In this document: piece after piece, positions 40,966-49,350 of the stretch | How positions within the stretch are numbered: the stretch's first letter is position 1 | How the letters are laid out: every line of letters starts with the position of its first letter | Assembly (NCBI RefSeq): GCF_003074055.1 | Contig: NZ_CP029043.1 | Location: forward strand, 6,874,501-6,938,500 | Reading direction: 5' to 3' | From: Streptomyces nigra | GTDB taxonomy: Bacteria; Actinomycetota; Actinomycetes; Streptomycetales; Streptomycetaceae | Length of the DNA: 64,000 nt | Program-made: the position numbers and the translations under genes | The notes under the pieces: model-generated | The model's input: only the letters and a program-made list of their open reading frames with translations | What the model was told of the DNA's origin: nothing | Databases searched by the model: none

Positions 40966-43344
40966 ATGCATCCCAGCCCGCACGACCCCAGCAGACGCGG
41001 CGTCCTCTCCCTGGCCACCACCGCGGGCCTCACCGCCGCCCTCGGCGGCCTGCCCGCCTTCACCGCCTCCGCCGCCCCCGCGGACCGCCCCGCCGAGGTC
41101 CCGCTGCCCGCCGACGCGGCCCTCGAGCGGCTGTGGTGGCAGGCCCCCGCCGACGAGGGCTCCCTGATCGAACAGGGACTGCCCGTCGGCAACGGCCGCA
41201 TCGGCGCCCTCGCGAGCAACGACCCCGGCCGCGAACTGCTGCTGATCACCGACGCCACCATGTGGACCGGCGGCCTCAACGACACCCTCGACCAGGACGG
41301 CCAGTTCCCCTACGGCCGCGGCGACTTCGGCTCCTTCACCCTGCTCGCCAAGCTCACCGTCGACCTCCCCGACCACGAGCTCGGCGCCGTCGACGGCTAC
41401 CGCCGCACCCTCGACCTCGCACAGGGCCTGGTCACCAGCTCCTACGTCCGCTCCGGAGTCACCTACCGGCGCGAGATGTACGCCAGCCACCCCGACGACG
41501 TCATCGTCCTGCGCTTCACCCAGAGCGGCGGTGGCCGCTACACCGGCAGCATCACGCTCACCGGCACCCACGGCGAACAGCCGGACACCGCCGGGTCCTT
41601 CGGGGCCGCCCTGCCCAACGGACTGCGCTACGGCGCCGCCGTCGAGGCCCGCGGCACCGGCGGCAAGGTCACCGTCCGCGGCACCCGCGTCGACTTCGCC
41701 GGCTGCAAGGACCTCACCGTCGTCGTCTGTGCGGGTACCGACTACGCGCCCGACGCCGCCGCCGGGTTCCGCGACCCCTCCCTGAACCCCGAGCGCCTCG
41801 CCCGCGCCAAGGCCCGCGCCGCCGCGGCCGTACCCGCCGACGCCCTGAGGCGCACCCATGTCGCCGACTACCGCGCCCTGTACGGCCGCTTCGGGCTCTC
41901 CCTCGGCACGTCCTCCGCCGACCAGCGCGCCCTCGACACCTGGGAGCGGCTGCACGCCCGCGCCCGCGACGCCGAACCCGACCCCGAACTCGAGGCGGCC
42001 TACCTCCAGTTCGGCCGCTACCTCATGATCAGCGGCTCGCGCGACAGCCTCCCCCTGGGCCTGCAGGGCCTTTGGCTGGACGGCAACGACCCGGACTGGA
42101 TGGGCGACTACCACACCGACATCAACATCCAGATGAACTACTGGATGGCCGACCGCACGGGCCTGTCGGCCTGCTTCGACGCCCTCGCCGACTACTGCCT
42201 CGCCCAGCTCCCCGCCTGGACCGACGTCACCCGTCGGCGCTTCGACGACCCGCGCAACCGCTTCCGCAACACCAGCGGCAGGACCGCCGGCTGGGCCGTC
42301 GCCTTCTCCACCAACCCCTACGGCGGCAGCGGCTGGTGGTGGCACCCGGCCGGCAACGCCTGGCTCTGCACCACCCTCTGGGAGCACTACGAGTACACCG
42401 GCTCCCGCGCCTACCTGGAAAAGATCTATCCGCTGCTCAAGGGCGCCTGCGAGTTCTGGGAGGCGCGGCTGCTCGCCGTGACCCTCCCCGGCACCTCGAA
42501 GGAGGTGCTCGTGGACGACCACGACTGGTCCCCGGAACACGGCCCGCAGGACGCCCGCGGCATCACCTACGCCCAGGAGGTCGTCTGGACGCTCTTCGGG
42601 AACTTCTGCACGGCCGCCGCCGCACTCGGCCGGGACCGCGCGTTCGCGGACACCGTCGCCGCCCTGCGCCGCAAGCTGTATCTGCCGGAGGTCAGCCCCA
42701 CCACCGGCTGGCTCCAGGAGTGGATGTCCCCCGACAACCTCGGCGAGACCACGCACCGGCACCTGTCCCCGCTGATCAATCTGTTCCCCGGCGACCGCAT
42801 CCGCCCCGACGGCTCCACCCCGGCCGACCTCGTCGCGGGCGCCACCGCCCTGCTCACCGCGCGCGGCATGGAGAACTTCGGCTGGGCCAACGCCTGGCGC
42901 GGCGCCTGCTGGGCCCGTTTGAAGAACGCCGAGAACGCCTACCGGTCGATCGTGAACAACCTGCGTCCCTCGACCGACGGCCGCAACGGCACCGCGTCCA
43001 ACCTCTTCGACATCTACGAGGCGGAACGCGGCCGGGGCATCTTCCAGATCGACGCCAACTTCGGCACCCCCGCCGCCATGGTCGAGATGCTGCTGTACTC
43101 CCGGCCCGGGCACATCGAGCTGCTGCCCGCGCTCCCGGACGCCTGGGCCGCCTCCGGCCGTATCGAGGGCGTCCCCGCGCGCGGCGGCTTCGAGGTCGAC
43201 CTGCGCTGGCGGGACGGGAAACCGACCCGTGTCACCGTCCGCAGCGTCGGCGGGCGCACCACGACCGTCGCCCACGACGGCAGGACCCGGCAGATCACCC
43301 TGCGCCCGGGTGCCTCCGTCACGATCGACGGGCTCGCCCGGTGA
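40966..43344 (+). CDS. Secreted GH95 alpha-L-fucosidase/alpha-L-galactosidase
   Basis: The 792-residue enzyme has a twin-arginine-like signal (SRRGVLSLATTAGLTAALGG) and the GH95 layout: N-terminal beta domain (LWWQAPADEGSLIEQGLPVGNGRIG), a helical (alpha/alpha)6 barrel, and a C-terminal beta domain. The catalytic region contains LQEWMSPDNLGETTHRHLSP (partly shown) and FQIDANFG, which house the Glu, Asn and Asp residues used by the family. GH95 enzymes remove alpha-1,2-L-fucose or L-galactose, as on xyloglucan. It follows GH27 and overlaps the esterase gene by four bases (GTGA). Confidence 0.9.
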   Translation: MHPSPHDPSRRGVLSLATTAGLTAALGGLPAFTASAAPADRPAEVPLPADAALERLWWQAPADEGSLIEQGLPVGNGRIGALASNDPGRELLLITDATMWTGGLNDTLDQDGQFPYGRGDFGSFTLLAKLTVDLPDHELGAVDGYRRTLDLAQGLVTSSYVRSGVTYRREMYASHPDDVIVLRFTQSGGGRYTGSITLTGTHGEQPDTAGSFGAALPNGLRYGAAVEARGTGGKVTVRGTRVDFAGCKDLTVVVCAGTDYAPDAAAGFRDPSLNPERLARAKARAAAAVPADALRRTHVADYRALYGRFGLSLGTSSADQRALDTWERLHARARDAEPDPELEAAYLQFGRYLMISGSRDSLPLGLQGLWLDGNDPDWMGDYHTDINIQMNYWMADRTGLSACFDALADYCLAQLPAWTDVTRRRFDDPRNRFRNTSGRTAGWAVAFSTNPYGGSGWWWHPAGNAWLCTTLWEHYEYTGSRAYLEKIYPLLKGACEFWEARLLAVTLPGTSKEVLVDDHDWSPEHGPQDARGITYAQEVVWTLFGNFCTAAAALGRDRAFADTVAALRRKLYLPEVSPTTGWLQEWMSPDNLGETTHRHLSPLINLFPGDRIRPDGSTPADLVAGATALLTARGMENFGWANAWRGACWARLKNAENAYRSIVNNLRPSTDGRNGTASNLFDIYEAERGRGIFQIDANFGTPAAMVEMLLYSRPGHIELLPALPDAWAASGRIEGVPARGGFEVDLRWRDGKPTRVTVRSVGGRTTTVAHDGRTRQITLRPGASVTIDGLAR

Positions 43345-44531
43345 GGGGCGCGGTTCCGGCGGCGGCCGCCCTGCTCGCGGTGCTCGTCTGCGCGGCCCCG
43401 CCCGCCCGGGCGGACACCGCCCCACGCGACGTCGTCACCTGGGCGGCGAGCGCCGACGCCCTCGGCACCGGCGTCGCGGGCCGCAGCCACCGGCTCGTCG
43501 TGCACACCAGCGTCGGCGGCGCGGGACTGCGGATCCGGCTGTCCAACGCGTTCGGCGACCGGCCGATCACCTTCGACAGCGTCCACGCGGGCCTGCGCGG
43601 ACAGGGCGCCGAACTGCGGCGGGGCAGCAACCGGCGGCTCACCTTCGGCGGCGCTCCCACCGTCACCCTGCCGGCCGGCGCCACCGCGTGGAGCGACCCG
43701 CTGCCCGGCTCGCTGCCCGCCGCCACCGACCTGGTCGTCAGCCTGCACAGCCCGGACGCGGCCGGACCCGCCACCGGCCACGGGATGGCCATGGCGACCT
43801 CCTACACCGCCGACGGCGACCACACCGCCGAGGAGAGCGGCGCCGCCTGGACCACACCGACCGGCTCCTGGCTGTATCTGGACGCCGTCTCCGTACGGCC
43901 CCGGCCCGGCACCGCCGCGGTCGCGGCGCTCGGCGACTCCATCACCGACGGCTGGCAGTCCAGCACCGACCTCAACCGCCGCTGGCCCGACTACCTCGCC
44001 CGCCGGCTGCACCGTATGGACACACCCGTGCAGGGCGTCGCCAACGAGGGGATCTCCGGCAACAAGGTCCTCGCCGACGGCGCCGGGCAGAGCGCGCTGA
44101 ACCGGCTGGACCGGGACGTCCTGTCCCTGCCGGGCGTACGGACCGTGTTCCTCTTCGAGGGCGTCAACGACATCAAGGCGCACTCCGGCGTCACGGCCGA
44201 GGACATGATCGAGGGCTACCGGACGATCGTCGAGCGGGCCCACGCGGCCGGGAAGTGCGTCGTCGGCGCCACCGTCGGCCCCTTCAAGGGCTGGGGCGAA
44301 TGGGACCCGGCCGCCGAGGCCGTACGGCAGGAGGTCAACGCGTTCGTGCGCGAGAGCGGGCTGTTCGACGCCGTCACCGACTTCGACCGCGTCCTGCGCA
44401 GCCCCTACGACCCGGCGAGGATGCTGCCCGCCCTCGACGGCGGCGACCACCTCCACCCCAACGACAAGGGCATGCAGGCCATGGCCGACGCCGTCGACCC
44501 GACGGCGCTCGACTGCGACCGGGAGCCCTGA
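43341..44531 (+). CDS. Secreted SGNH/GDSL hydrolase
   Basis: The 396-residue protein starts with GTG overlapping the GH95 stop and has a signal peptide (AAALLAVLVCAAPPARA). A beta-rich N-terminal domain (about 30-185) precedes the SGNH domain: ALGDSITDGW (nucleophile Ser), a glycine in NEGISGNK, GVNDI (Asn), and DHLHPND for Asp/His. It probably removes acetyl or other esters from the glycan attacked by the two glycosidases. The N-terminal domain resembles that of Streptomyces secreted esterases active on acetylated sugars. It is the last gene of the operon. Confidence 0.85.
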   Translation: MRGAVPAAAALLAVLVCAAPPARADTAPRDVVTWAASADALGTGVAGRSHRLVVHTSVGGAGLRIRLSNAFGDRPITFDSVHAGLRGQGAELRRGSNRRLTFGGAPTVTLPAGATAWSDPLPGSLPAATDLVVSLHSPDAAGPATGHGMAMATSYTADGDHTAEESGAAWTTPTGSWLYLDAVSVRPRPGTAAVAALGDSITDGWQSSTDLNRRWPDYLARRLHRMDTPVQGVANEGISGNKVLADGAGQSALNRLDRDVLSLPGVRTVFLFEGVNDIKAHSGVTAEDMIEGYRTIVERAHAAGKCVVGATVGPFKGWGEWDPAAEAVRQEVNAFVRESGLFDAVTDFDRVLRSPYDPARMLPALDGGDHLHPNDKGMQAMADAVDPTALDCDREP

Positions 44532-44561
44532 CCGGAATCTCTGACCGGCATCTCCGACCGG
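44529..44561. repeat. 13-bp tandem repeat starting at a stop codon
   Basis: TGACCGGAATCTC (44529-44541), TGACCGGCATCTC (44542-44554) and a partial CGACCGG follow one another. The first three bases are the stop codon of the SGNH hydrolase gene. Two other tandem repeats in this window also begin at gene ends (6353 and 58535). Confidence 0.75.
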
Positions 44562-44566
44562 GGAGG

Positions 44567-47512
44567 TCAGCCCACGGCCTCCTCACGGCCGATCAGGCCC
44601 TCCCGGTAGGCGATCGCCACCGCCTCCGTACGGCTCGCCGCGCCCAGCTTGGCGAGGATGTTGGAGACATGGACGCTCGCCGTCTTGCCGGCGATGAACA
44701 GCTCCTCGCCGATCTGCCGGTTGCTCCGGCCGGCGGCGAGGAGCCGCAGCACGTCCTGCTCCCGGGCCGTCAGCGGGGACGAGCCCGGCGCGCGCTGCTC
44801 CGCGAGCCGGCCCCGGCGGATCAGGGCGTCCACCCGCTCCAGCAGCGGGGCCGCCCCGAGCCGTACCGCCGTCCGCCGGGCCTCCGCCGCCTCGGCCGCG
44901 GCGCCCTCCCGGTCGTCCGCCACGAGCAGCGCCTCCGCGAGCCGCAGCCGGCACCGCGCCCGCTCGTACCCGTCGCCGGAGGCGAACGCCTCGACCGCCT
45001 TCGCCCACGCCCCGGCGTCCGGCCCGGACACCGCCCGCGTCCACTCCGCCTCCGCGCGCGCCAGCCACGCCCTGCCCTCCGGTCCCTGCGAGGTGCCGTC
45101 GGCGCCCCGGTGGGCCGTCGTCCGCGCCAGCTCGACCAGTTCGGTCGCCGGGTCCGTCCACCGGCGCAGCTCCTCCGCGTCACCGCCCGGGCGCAGCGTC
45201 GCGGCCCGGTCGGCGACGGCCGCGAGGGCGAGCGCGGCCAGCCGGACCGTGGCGTCCGGCAGGGTCCCCGCGTCATCGGTCAGATCGGCCACCCCCGCAC
45301 GCATCCGCGCGACCGCCGCCTCCGGGTCGCCGCGCAGCGCCGCGTCGTCGGTGAGCACGATGCTCGCCACCAGCCGGCCCATCCAGTCGAACGGCCCCTC
45401 CGCCAGCGGACGCGTCCGCTCCACGACGTCCGCGTCGCCGCGCGCGAGAGCGACGTACAGCGCCGGGCCCGCCGCGAACGCGCCCGCCGCCGGGAGCACC
45501 GGGGCGTCCTCGGCGGCGCAGGCCGCGCACTCGTCCCAGCGGCCCAGCGTGTACAGCACCAGCAGATGCAGATACCGCATCTCCAGCGGATACGGTGACG
45601 ACGACAGCCCGGCGCGCCGGGCCCGCTCCAGGCCCTCCCGCAGCCAGGACACGCTCTCCTCCAGCTCACCGGACTCGAAGCAGCCGATGGCGAGGTTGAA
45701 CAGGGCTCGCAGCTCCACCGGCGCGTTGCCGGCGCCGCGCGCCGCGTCCCGGGCCTCCCGCAGCCGTGCCCGGCCCTCGGGGGTGCCGCGCCCGCCGCTC
45801 TCCAGCACCGCCAGGGAGATCAGCAGATCCGCCCAGGCGTCCGGCACCTGGAGCCGCTCGGCCACGGCCAGCGCCTGGCGGGCCACCCGCAGCGCCGTCT
45901 CGTTCTCGCCGACCTGGCGGGCCGCCAGGACATGGGTGGCCGCCGCCCACACCCAGGTCCGCGACGGCGGGTCCGCCGGGATCAGGGCCAGTGCCTCGCT
46001 GCTGTAGGAGAACGCCGCCGTCAGGCTGTCGACGCCGAGCAGGTTGCCGGCGAGCGTGTACCGGACCCGGGCGGCGAGCTCGTGGTCGGAGTCCTGGACG
46101 CCGGCGAGCGCGGAGCGGGTGAGGGCGACCGCCCGGTGCGAGGCCCCGGCGTGCGCGGCCGCCGCCGACGCGCGCAGCGTCAGCGTCACCCGGTCCGTGC
46201 CCTCGCCCGAGGGCCGCGCCGACGGCTCGACCGACGCCCACAGGTCCAGGGCGGTCTCCAGATGCCGCAGCTCCTCGGCGGGCGCCCCCAGCTGGTGCGC
46301 GTGCTCGGCGGCCTCGAGGGAGGCGGCCAGCGCCGCCGCCAGGTCGTGGCTCTCGCGGGAGTGGTGGGCGCGCTCCGCCGCGGTCTCCCTGGAGCGGCCG
46401 CGTCCGGCGAGCAGCCGGGCGAACGCGCCGTGCAGCCGGGCCCGTTCGCCGGGGAGCAGATCCGCGTACACGGCCTCCCGGGCGAGGGCGTGCCGGAACG
46501 CGTACGTGTCGCCGTCGCCGGGCAGCAGCAGCTGTCGTCCGACGGCCTCGCGCAGCGCCGCCTCCAGCTCGTCCTCGGGCAGCCCCACGGCGCCCCGCAG
46601 CAGGTCGTGCTCGACGCGGCGCCCCGCGACGGCCGCCGTGCGCAGCACCTGCTGGGCGGTGTCGGACAGCTGCTCGAACCGGATCAGCAGGACGTCGGCC
46701 AGCGCGCTCGGCACCCCGTCGCCCCCGCCGTCGGTGGCGGCGACCAGTTCCTCCGCGTAGAAGGCGTTGCCCTCGGCCCGCTCCACGATCCGCCGCACGG
46801 TGCTGTCCGGCAGCGGCCGGTCCTGCACGGCCCGCACCAGCTCGGTCACCTCGACATCGGCCAGGGGCCGCACCTCGAGCCGCTCGACGGCGGGCAGCCG
46901 CACCAGTTCGGCCAGCAGCGGCCGCAGCGGATGACGGCGGTGCAGATCGTCCGCCCGGTACGACGCCAGCACGGCGAGCCGTCGGCCGGGCGCGCCGCCC
47001 GCGGCCCGCTGGAGCGTGCCCCGGCTGAGCAGGAACCGCAGCAGATCCCGCGACGACTGGTCCGCCCAGTGCAGGTCCTCCACGACGAGCAGCACCGGCG
47101 CCCGGTCCGCCAGGTCGGTGAGCAGCCCCGCGAACCCCTCGAACAGCCGCAGCCGGTCCCGCACGGCGTCCGAACCGCCCCCCAGCAGCCGGCCGACCAC
47201 CGGATGGGCGGCGAGGACGTCCGCGAACCGCTCGTCGGCGGCCAGCGTCCCCACCACCTCCGTGAACGGCAGATACGGCAGCCCGACGTCACCGAGGTCG
47301 ACGCAGTGCCCGGTCAGCACGGTCGTCCCGGCGGAGGCGGCCAGCCCCGCGGCCTCGCCCAGCACCCGTGTCTTGCCCACCCCGGCGTCCCCGGCGACCA
47401 GGACCGCGCGGGCGTCCCCGGCGCGGGCGCGTTCCAGGACCCCCGACAGGCGGGCGAGTTCGGGGTTCCGGCCGATCAACGGCGTACTGAAGGAGGGCTG
47501 TGGCACGCACAC
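44567..47512 (-). CDS. Large LuxR-family (LAL) ATP-dependent transcriptional regulator
   Basis: The 981-residue LAL protein has an N-terminal AAA ATPase with Walker A GDAGVGKT and Walker B PVLLVVEDLHWAD, a long helical middle of TPR-like repeats (about 350-880), and a C-terminal LuxR helix-turn-helix (PLTAREQDVLRLLAAGRSNRQIGEEL, partly shown). LAL proteins activate sugar-utilisation or antibiotic genes in Streptomyces. It is convergent with the glycosidase operon and upstream of nothing obvious, so its targets are unknown. Confidence 0.9.
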   Translation of the reverse strand: MCVPQPSFSTPLIGRNPELARLSGVLERARAGDARAVLVAGDAGVGKTRVLGEAAGLAASAGTTVLTGHCVDLGDVGLPYLPFTEVVGTLAADERFADVLAAHPVVGRLLGGGSDAVRDRLRLFEGFAGLLTDLADRAPVLLVVEDLHWADQSSRDLLRFLLSRGTLQRAAGGAPGRRLAVLASYRADDLHRRHPLRPLLAELVRLPAVERLEVRPLADVEVTELVRAVQDRPLPDSTVRRIVERAEGNAFYAEELVAATDGGGDGVPSALADVLLIRFEQLSDTAQQVLRTAAVAGRRVEHDLLRGAVGLPEDELEAALREAVGRQLLLPGDGDTYAFRHALAREAVYADLLPGERARLHGAFARLLAGRGRSRETAAERAHHSRESHDLAAALAASLEAAEHAHQLGAPAEELRHLETALDLWASVEPSARPSGEGTDRVTLTLRASAAAAHAGASHRAVALTRSALAGVQDSDHELAARVRYTLAGNLLGVDSLTAAFSYSSEALALIPADPPSRTWVWAAATHVLAARQVGENETALRVARQALAVAERLQVPDAWADLLISLAVLESGGRGTPEGRARLREARDAARGAGNAPVELRALFNLAIGCFESGELEESVSWLREGLERARRAGLSSSPYPLEMRYLHLLVLYTLGRWDECAACAAEDAPVLPAAGAFAAGPALYVALARGDADVVERTRPLAEGPFDWMGRLVASIVLTDDAALRGDPEAAVARMRAGVADLTDDAGTLPDATVRLAALALAAVADRAATLRPGGDAEELRRWTDPATELVELARTTAHRGADGTSQGPEGRAWLARAEAEWTRAVSGPDAGAWAKAVEAFASGDGYERARCRLRLAEALLVADDREGAAAEAAEARRTAVRLGAAPLLERVDALIRRGRLAEQRAPGSSPLTAREQDVLRLLAAGRSNRQIGEELFIAGKTASVHVSNILAKLGAASRTEAVAIAYREGLIGREEAVG

Positions 47513-47560
47513 ATCCTGCCACCAGCCCCGCGCACGGCCCCCGGCTTTTCCGGCGGGGGC

Positions 47561-47914
47561 TCAGCCGCGCAGCCTCTTCGCCCAGTCCGCCGGCACCCGC
47601 CCCTCGGGACCCGGCGCCGGCTGCCCGGCCGGATGGCTCTCCGGGGGCGCCAGATCCGGCCCCTTCTCGAACAGTTCGTCCGTCGCGTAGTTCCAGTACC
47701 AGGTCTCGCCCGGCTCGAAGCTCTGCACCACGGGGTGCCCGGTCTCCCGGAAGTGCGCGGTGGCGTGCTTCGCGGGGGAGCTGTCGCAGCACCCCACGTG
47801 CCCGCACTGCGCGCACCGCCGCAGATGGAACCACCAGCCGCCCGCCGCGTCGCATTCGCCGCAGCCGCTGCCGCTCGGCGGCACGCTCGGGTCGACGCCG
47901 TCGATGCCGGTCAT
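47561..47914 (-). CDS. UBP-type zinc-finger protein
   Basis: The 117-residue protein is mostly one UBP zinc finger: CGECDAAGGWWFHLRRCAQCGHVGC, CD, KHATAHFRETGHPVV. The cysteines and histidines are placed to bind zinc, and the Trp-rich segment is where eukaryotic UBP fingers hold a C-terminal Gly-Gly. The tail is Pro-rich and unstructured. It overlaps the histidine-kinase gene start by four bases, so the two are translated together. Bacterial copies have no proven ligand. Its role is probably in the redox-signalling operon. Confidence 0.85.
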   Translation of the reverse strand: MTGIDGVDPSVPPSGSGCGECDAAGGWWFHLRRCAQCGHVGCCDSSPAKHATAHFRETGHPVVQSFEPGETWYWNYATDELFEKGPDLAPPESHPAGQPAPGPEGRVPADWAKRLRG

Positions 47915-49350
47915 GTGACCTCCTCGGTGGTGAGCGGCAGCAGCACCTGGAACCGGGTGTCGCCCGGCTCGGACCGCACCTGGATGGCGCCGTGGTGCTT
48001 GTCGGCCACGATCCGCCAGGAGATGTCCAGGCCGAGGCCGGTGCCCTCGCCCACGGGTTTCGTCGTGAAGAAGGGATCGAAGATCCGGTCGCGGATCTCC
48101 GCCGGGATGCCGATCCCCGTGTCGCGGAACTCCACGAGCAGCCGGTCGTTCTCCCGGGCCGTCCGCACGGTCAGCGTCCCCTCGCCGCCCGCGCTGTTGA
48201 TCGCGGAGACCGCGTTGTCGACGAGGTTCGTCCACACCTGGTTGAGCTCCGCCGGGTACGCCGGGATCTTCGGCAGCGTCCGGTCGAACTCCTTGACGAC
48301 CTCGATCCGCGAACCGATCTTCCCGGACAGCATCAGCAGGGTGCTGTCGAGGAGTTCGTGCACGTCGGCGTTCTGGAAGGGCGCCCGGTCCAGCTGGGAG
48401 TACTGCTTGGCCGCGTCGACGAGATGCGAGATCCGGGCGGTGGAGTCCTTGATCTCGTCCATCAGCAGCTCGGTCTCGGCGGTGTAGTTCAGCCAGCCGA
48501 TCGCGTTCGGCAGGATGTCCTCGTCGACCGCCGCCGCCACCTGGTCCAGCCAGTCCGCGTCGACACCGGCCTGCACGAAGGTCGGCGCGATCCGCCAGCC
48601 TTCCGGGATGTCGTGGTCGTCCAGCCAGTCGGTGAGCGCGTCCTCCCGGTCCGCGGCCTCCAGCGGGCTCAGCGCGGGCGCCTTGGCGACCCGCTCCGCG
48701 GTGCGCTCCTGCATCTCGATCAGGTTCGCCATCACCTCAGGGGAGTAGGTGCCCTGCGCGATGATGCCGAGCTTGCGCCGCATCTTGCCGACCCGCTCCC
48801 GCAGCCCCTCCGTGGCCCGTACGGCCGCCGCGGCCGGGTTGTTGAGCTCGTGCGTGAGCCCCGCCGACAACGAGCCGAGCGCGAGCAGCCGTTCACGCTG
48901 CCCGATGGCCTGCTGGGCGCTCTTCGAACCGAAGAACAGCCCCTCCAGCAGATGCACGGCCATCGGGAACCACTCCTGCATGATGGCCGCGAACGTGTCG
49001 GAGGGCAGCACGAAGAACCGCGTCGGCTCCGTGACCCGCAGCGAGTTGTTGTAGACCTGCCGCACCCGGTCGCCGAGGTACGCCTGCATGGCCCCGGCGT
49101 ACACCCCGCGCTGCGAGGTGCGGGTGACCTCCACGTCGTCGCCGCCGACCCGGCGGTACAGCACCACCGTGCCCTCGATCATCACGTAGAAGCAGGTGGC
49201 CGGTTCGCCCTCGGTGTAGACGGGCCCCGGCTCGTACCGCTCCACCCTGCCCGCCTCGCACAGCCGGCCCAGCTGCTCCGGCGTCAGCTTCTCGAACAGG
49301 AACAGCGAACCGATCTCCGCGGGCTCGCACGGCAGACACGCCTCGCTCAT
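47911..49350 (-). CDS. cNMP-binding-domain sensor histidine kinase
   Basis: The 479-residue protein has a cyclic-nucleotide-binding/CRP-like domain at the N terminus (about residues 10-130; GRVERYEPGPVYTEGEP, FYVMIEGTVVLY). A histidine-kinase core follows with H167 in SLSAGLTHELNNPAAAAVRA, an N box NLVDNAVSAI, DTGIGIP, FDPFFTTKP and GTGLGLDI. No membrane helix is visible, so it senses a cytoplasmic signal. The DHp-type segment LTHELNNPAAAA is that of a distinct class. It overlaps both neighbours by four bases (ATGA) and is the likely partner of the receiver fusion upstream. Confidence 0.88.
   Translation of the reverse strand: MSEACLPCEPAEIGSLFLFEKLTPEQLGRLCEAGRVERYEPGPVYTEGEPATCFYVMIEGTVVLYRRVGGDDVEVTRTSQRGVYAGAMQAYLGDRVRQVYNNSLRVTEPTRFFVLPSDTFAAIMQEWFPMAVHLLEGLFFGSKSAQQAIGQRERLLALGSLSAGLTHELNNPAAAAVRATEGLRERVGKMRRKLGIIAQGTYSPEVMANLIEMQERTAERVAKAPALSPLEAADREDALTDWLDDHDIPEGWRIAPTFVQAGVDADWLDQVAAAVDEDILPNAIGWLNYTAETELLMDEIKDSTARISHLVDAAKQYSQLDRAPFQNADVHELLDSTLLMLSGKIGSRIEVVKEFDRTLPKIPAYPAELNQVWTNLVDNAVSAINSAGGEGTLTVRTARENDRLLVEFRDTGIGIPAEIRDRIFDPFFTTKPVGEGTGLGLDISWRIVADKHHGAIQVRSEPGDTRFQVLLPLTTEEVT

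Noticed and set aside
41133..44531. A 1132-codon plus-strand frame over GH95 and SGNH
   Set aside because: The first two thirds are Arg/Pro/His-rich shadow sequence; the true genes start at 40966 and 43341 in different frames.
47561..47914. UBP finger as a reader of Pup-tagged proteins
   Set aside because: Attractive because Pup ends near Gly-Gly, but nothing in the sequence links this operon to pupylation.
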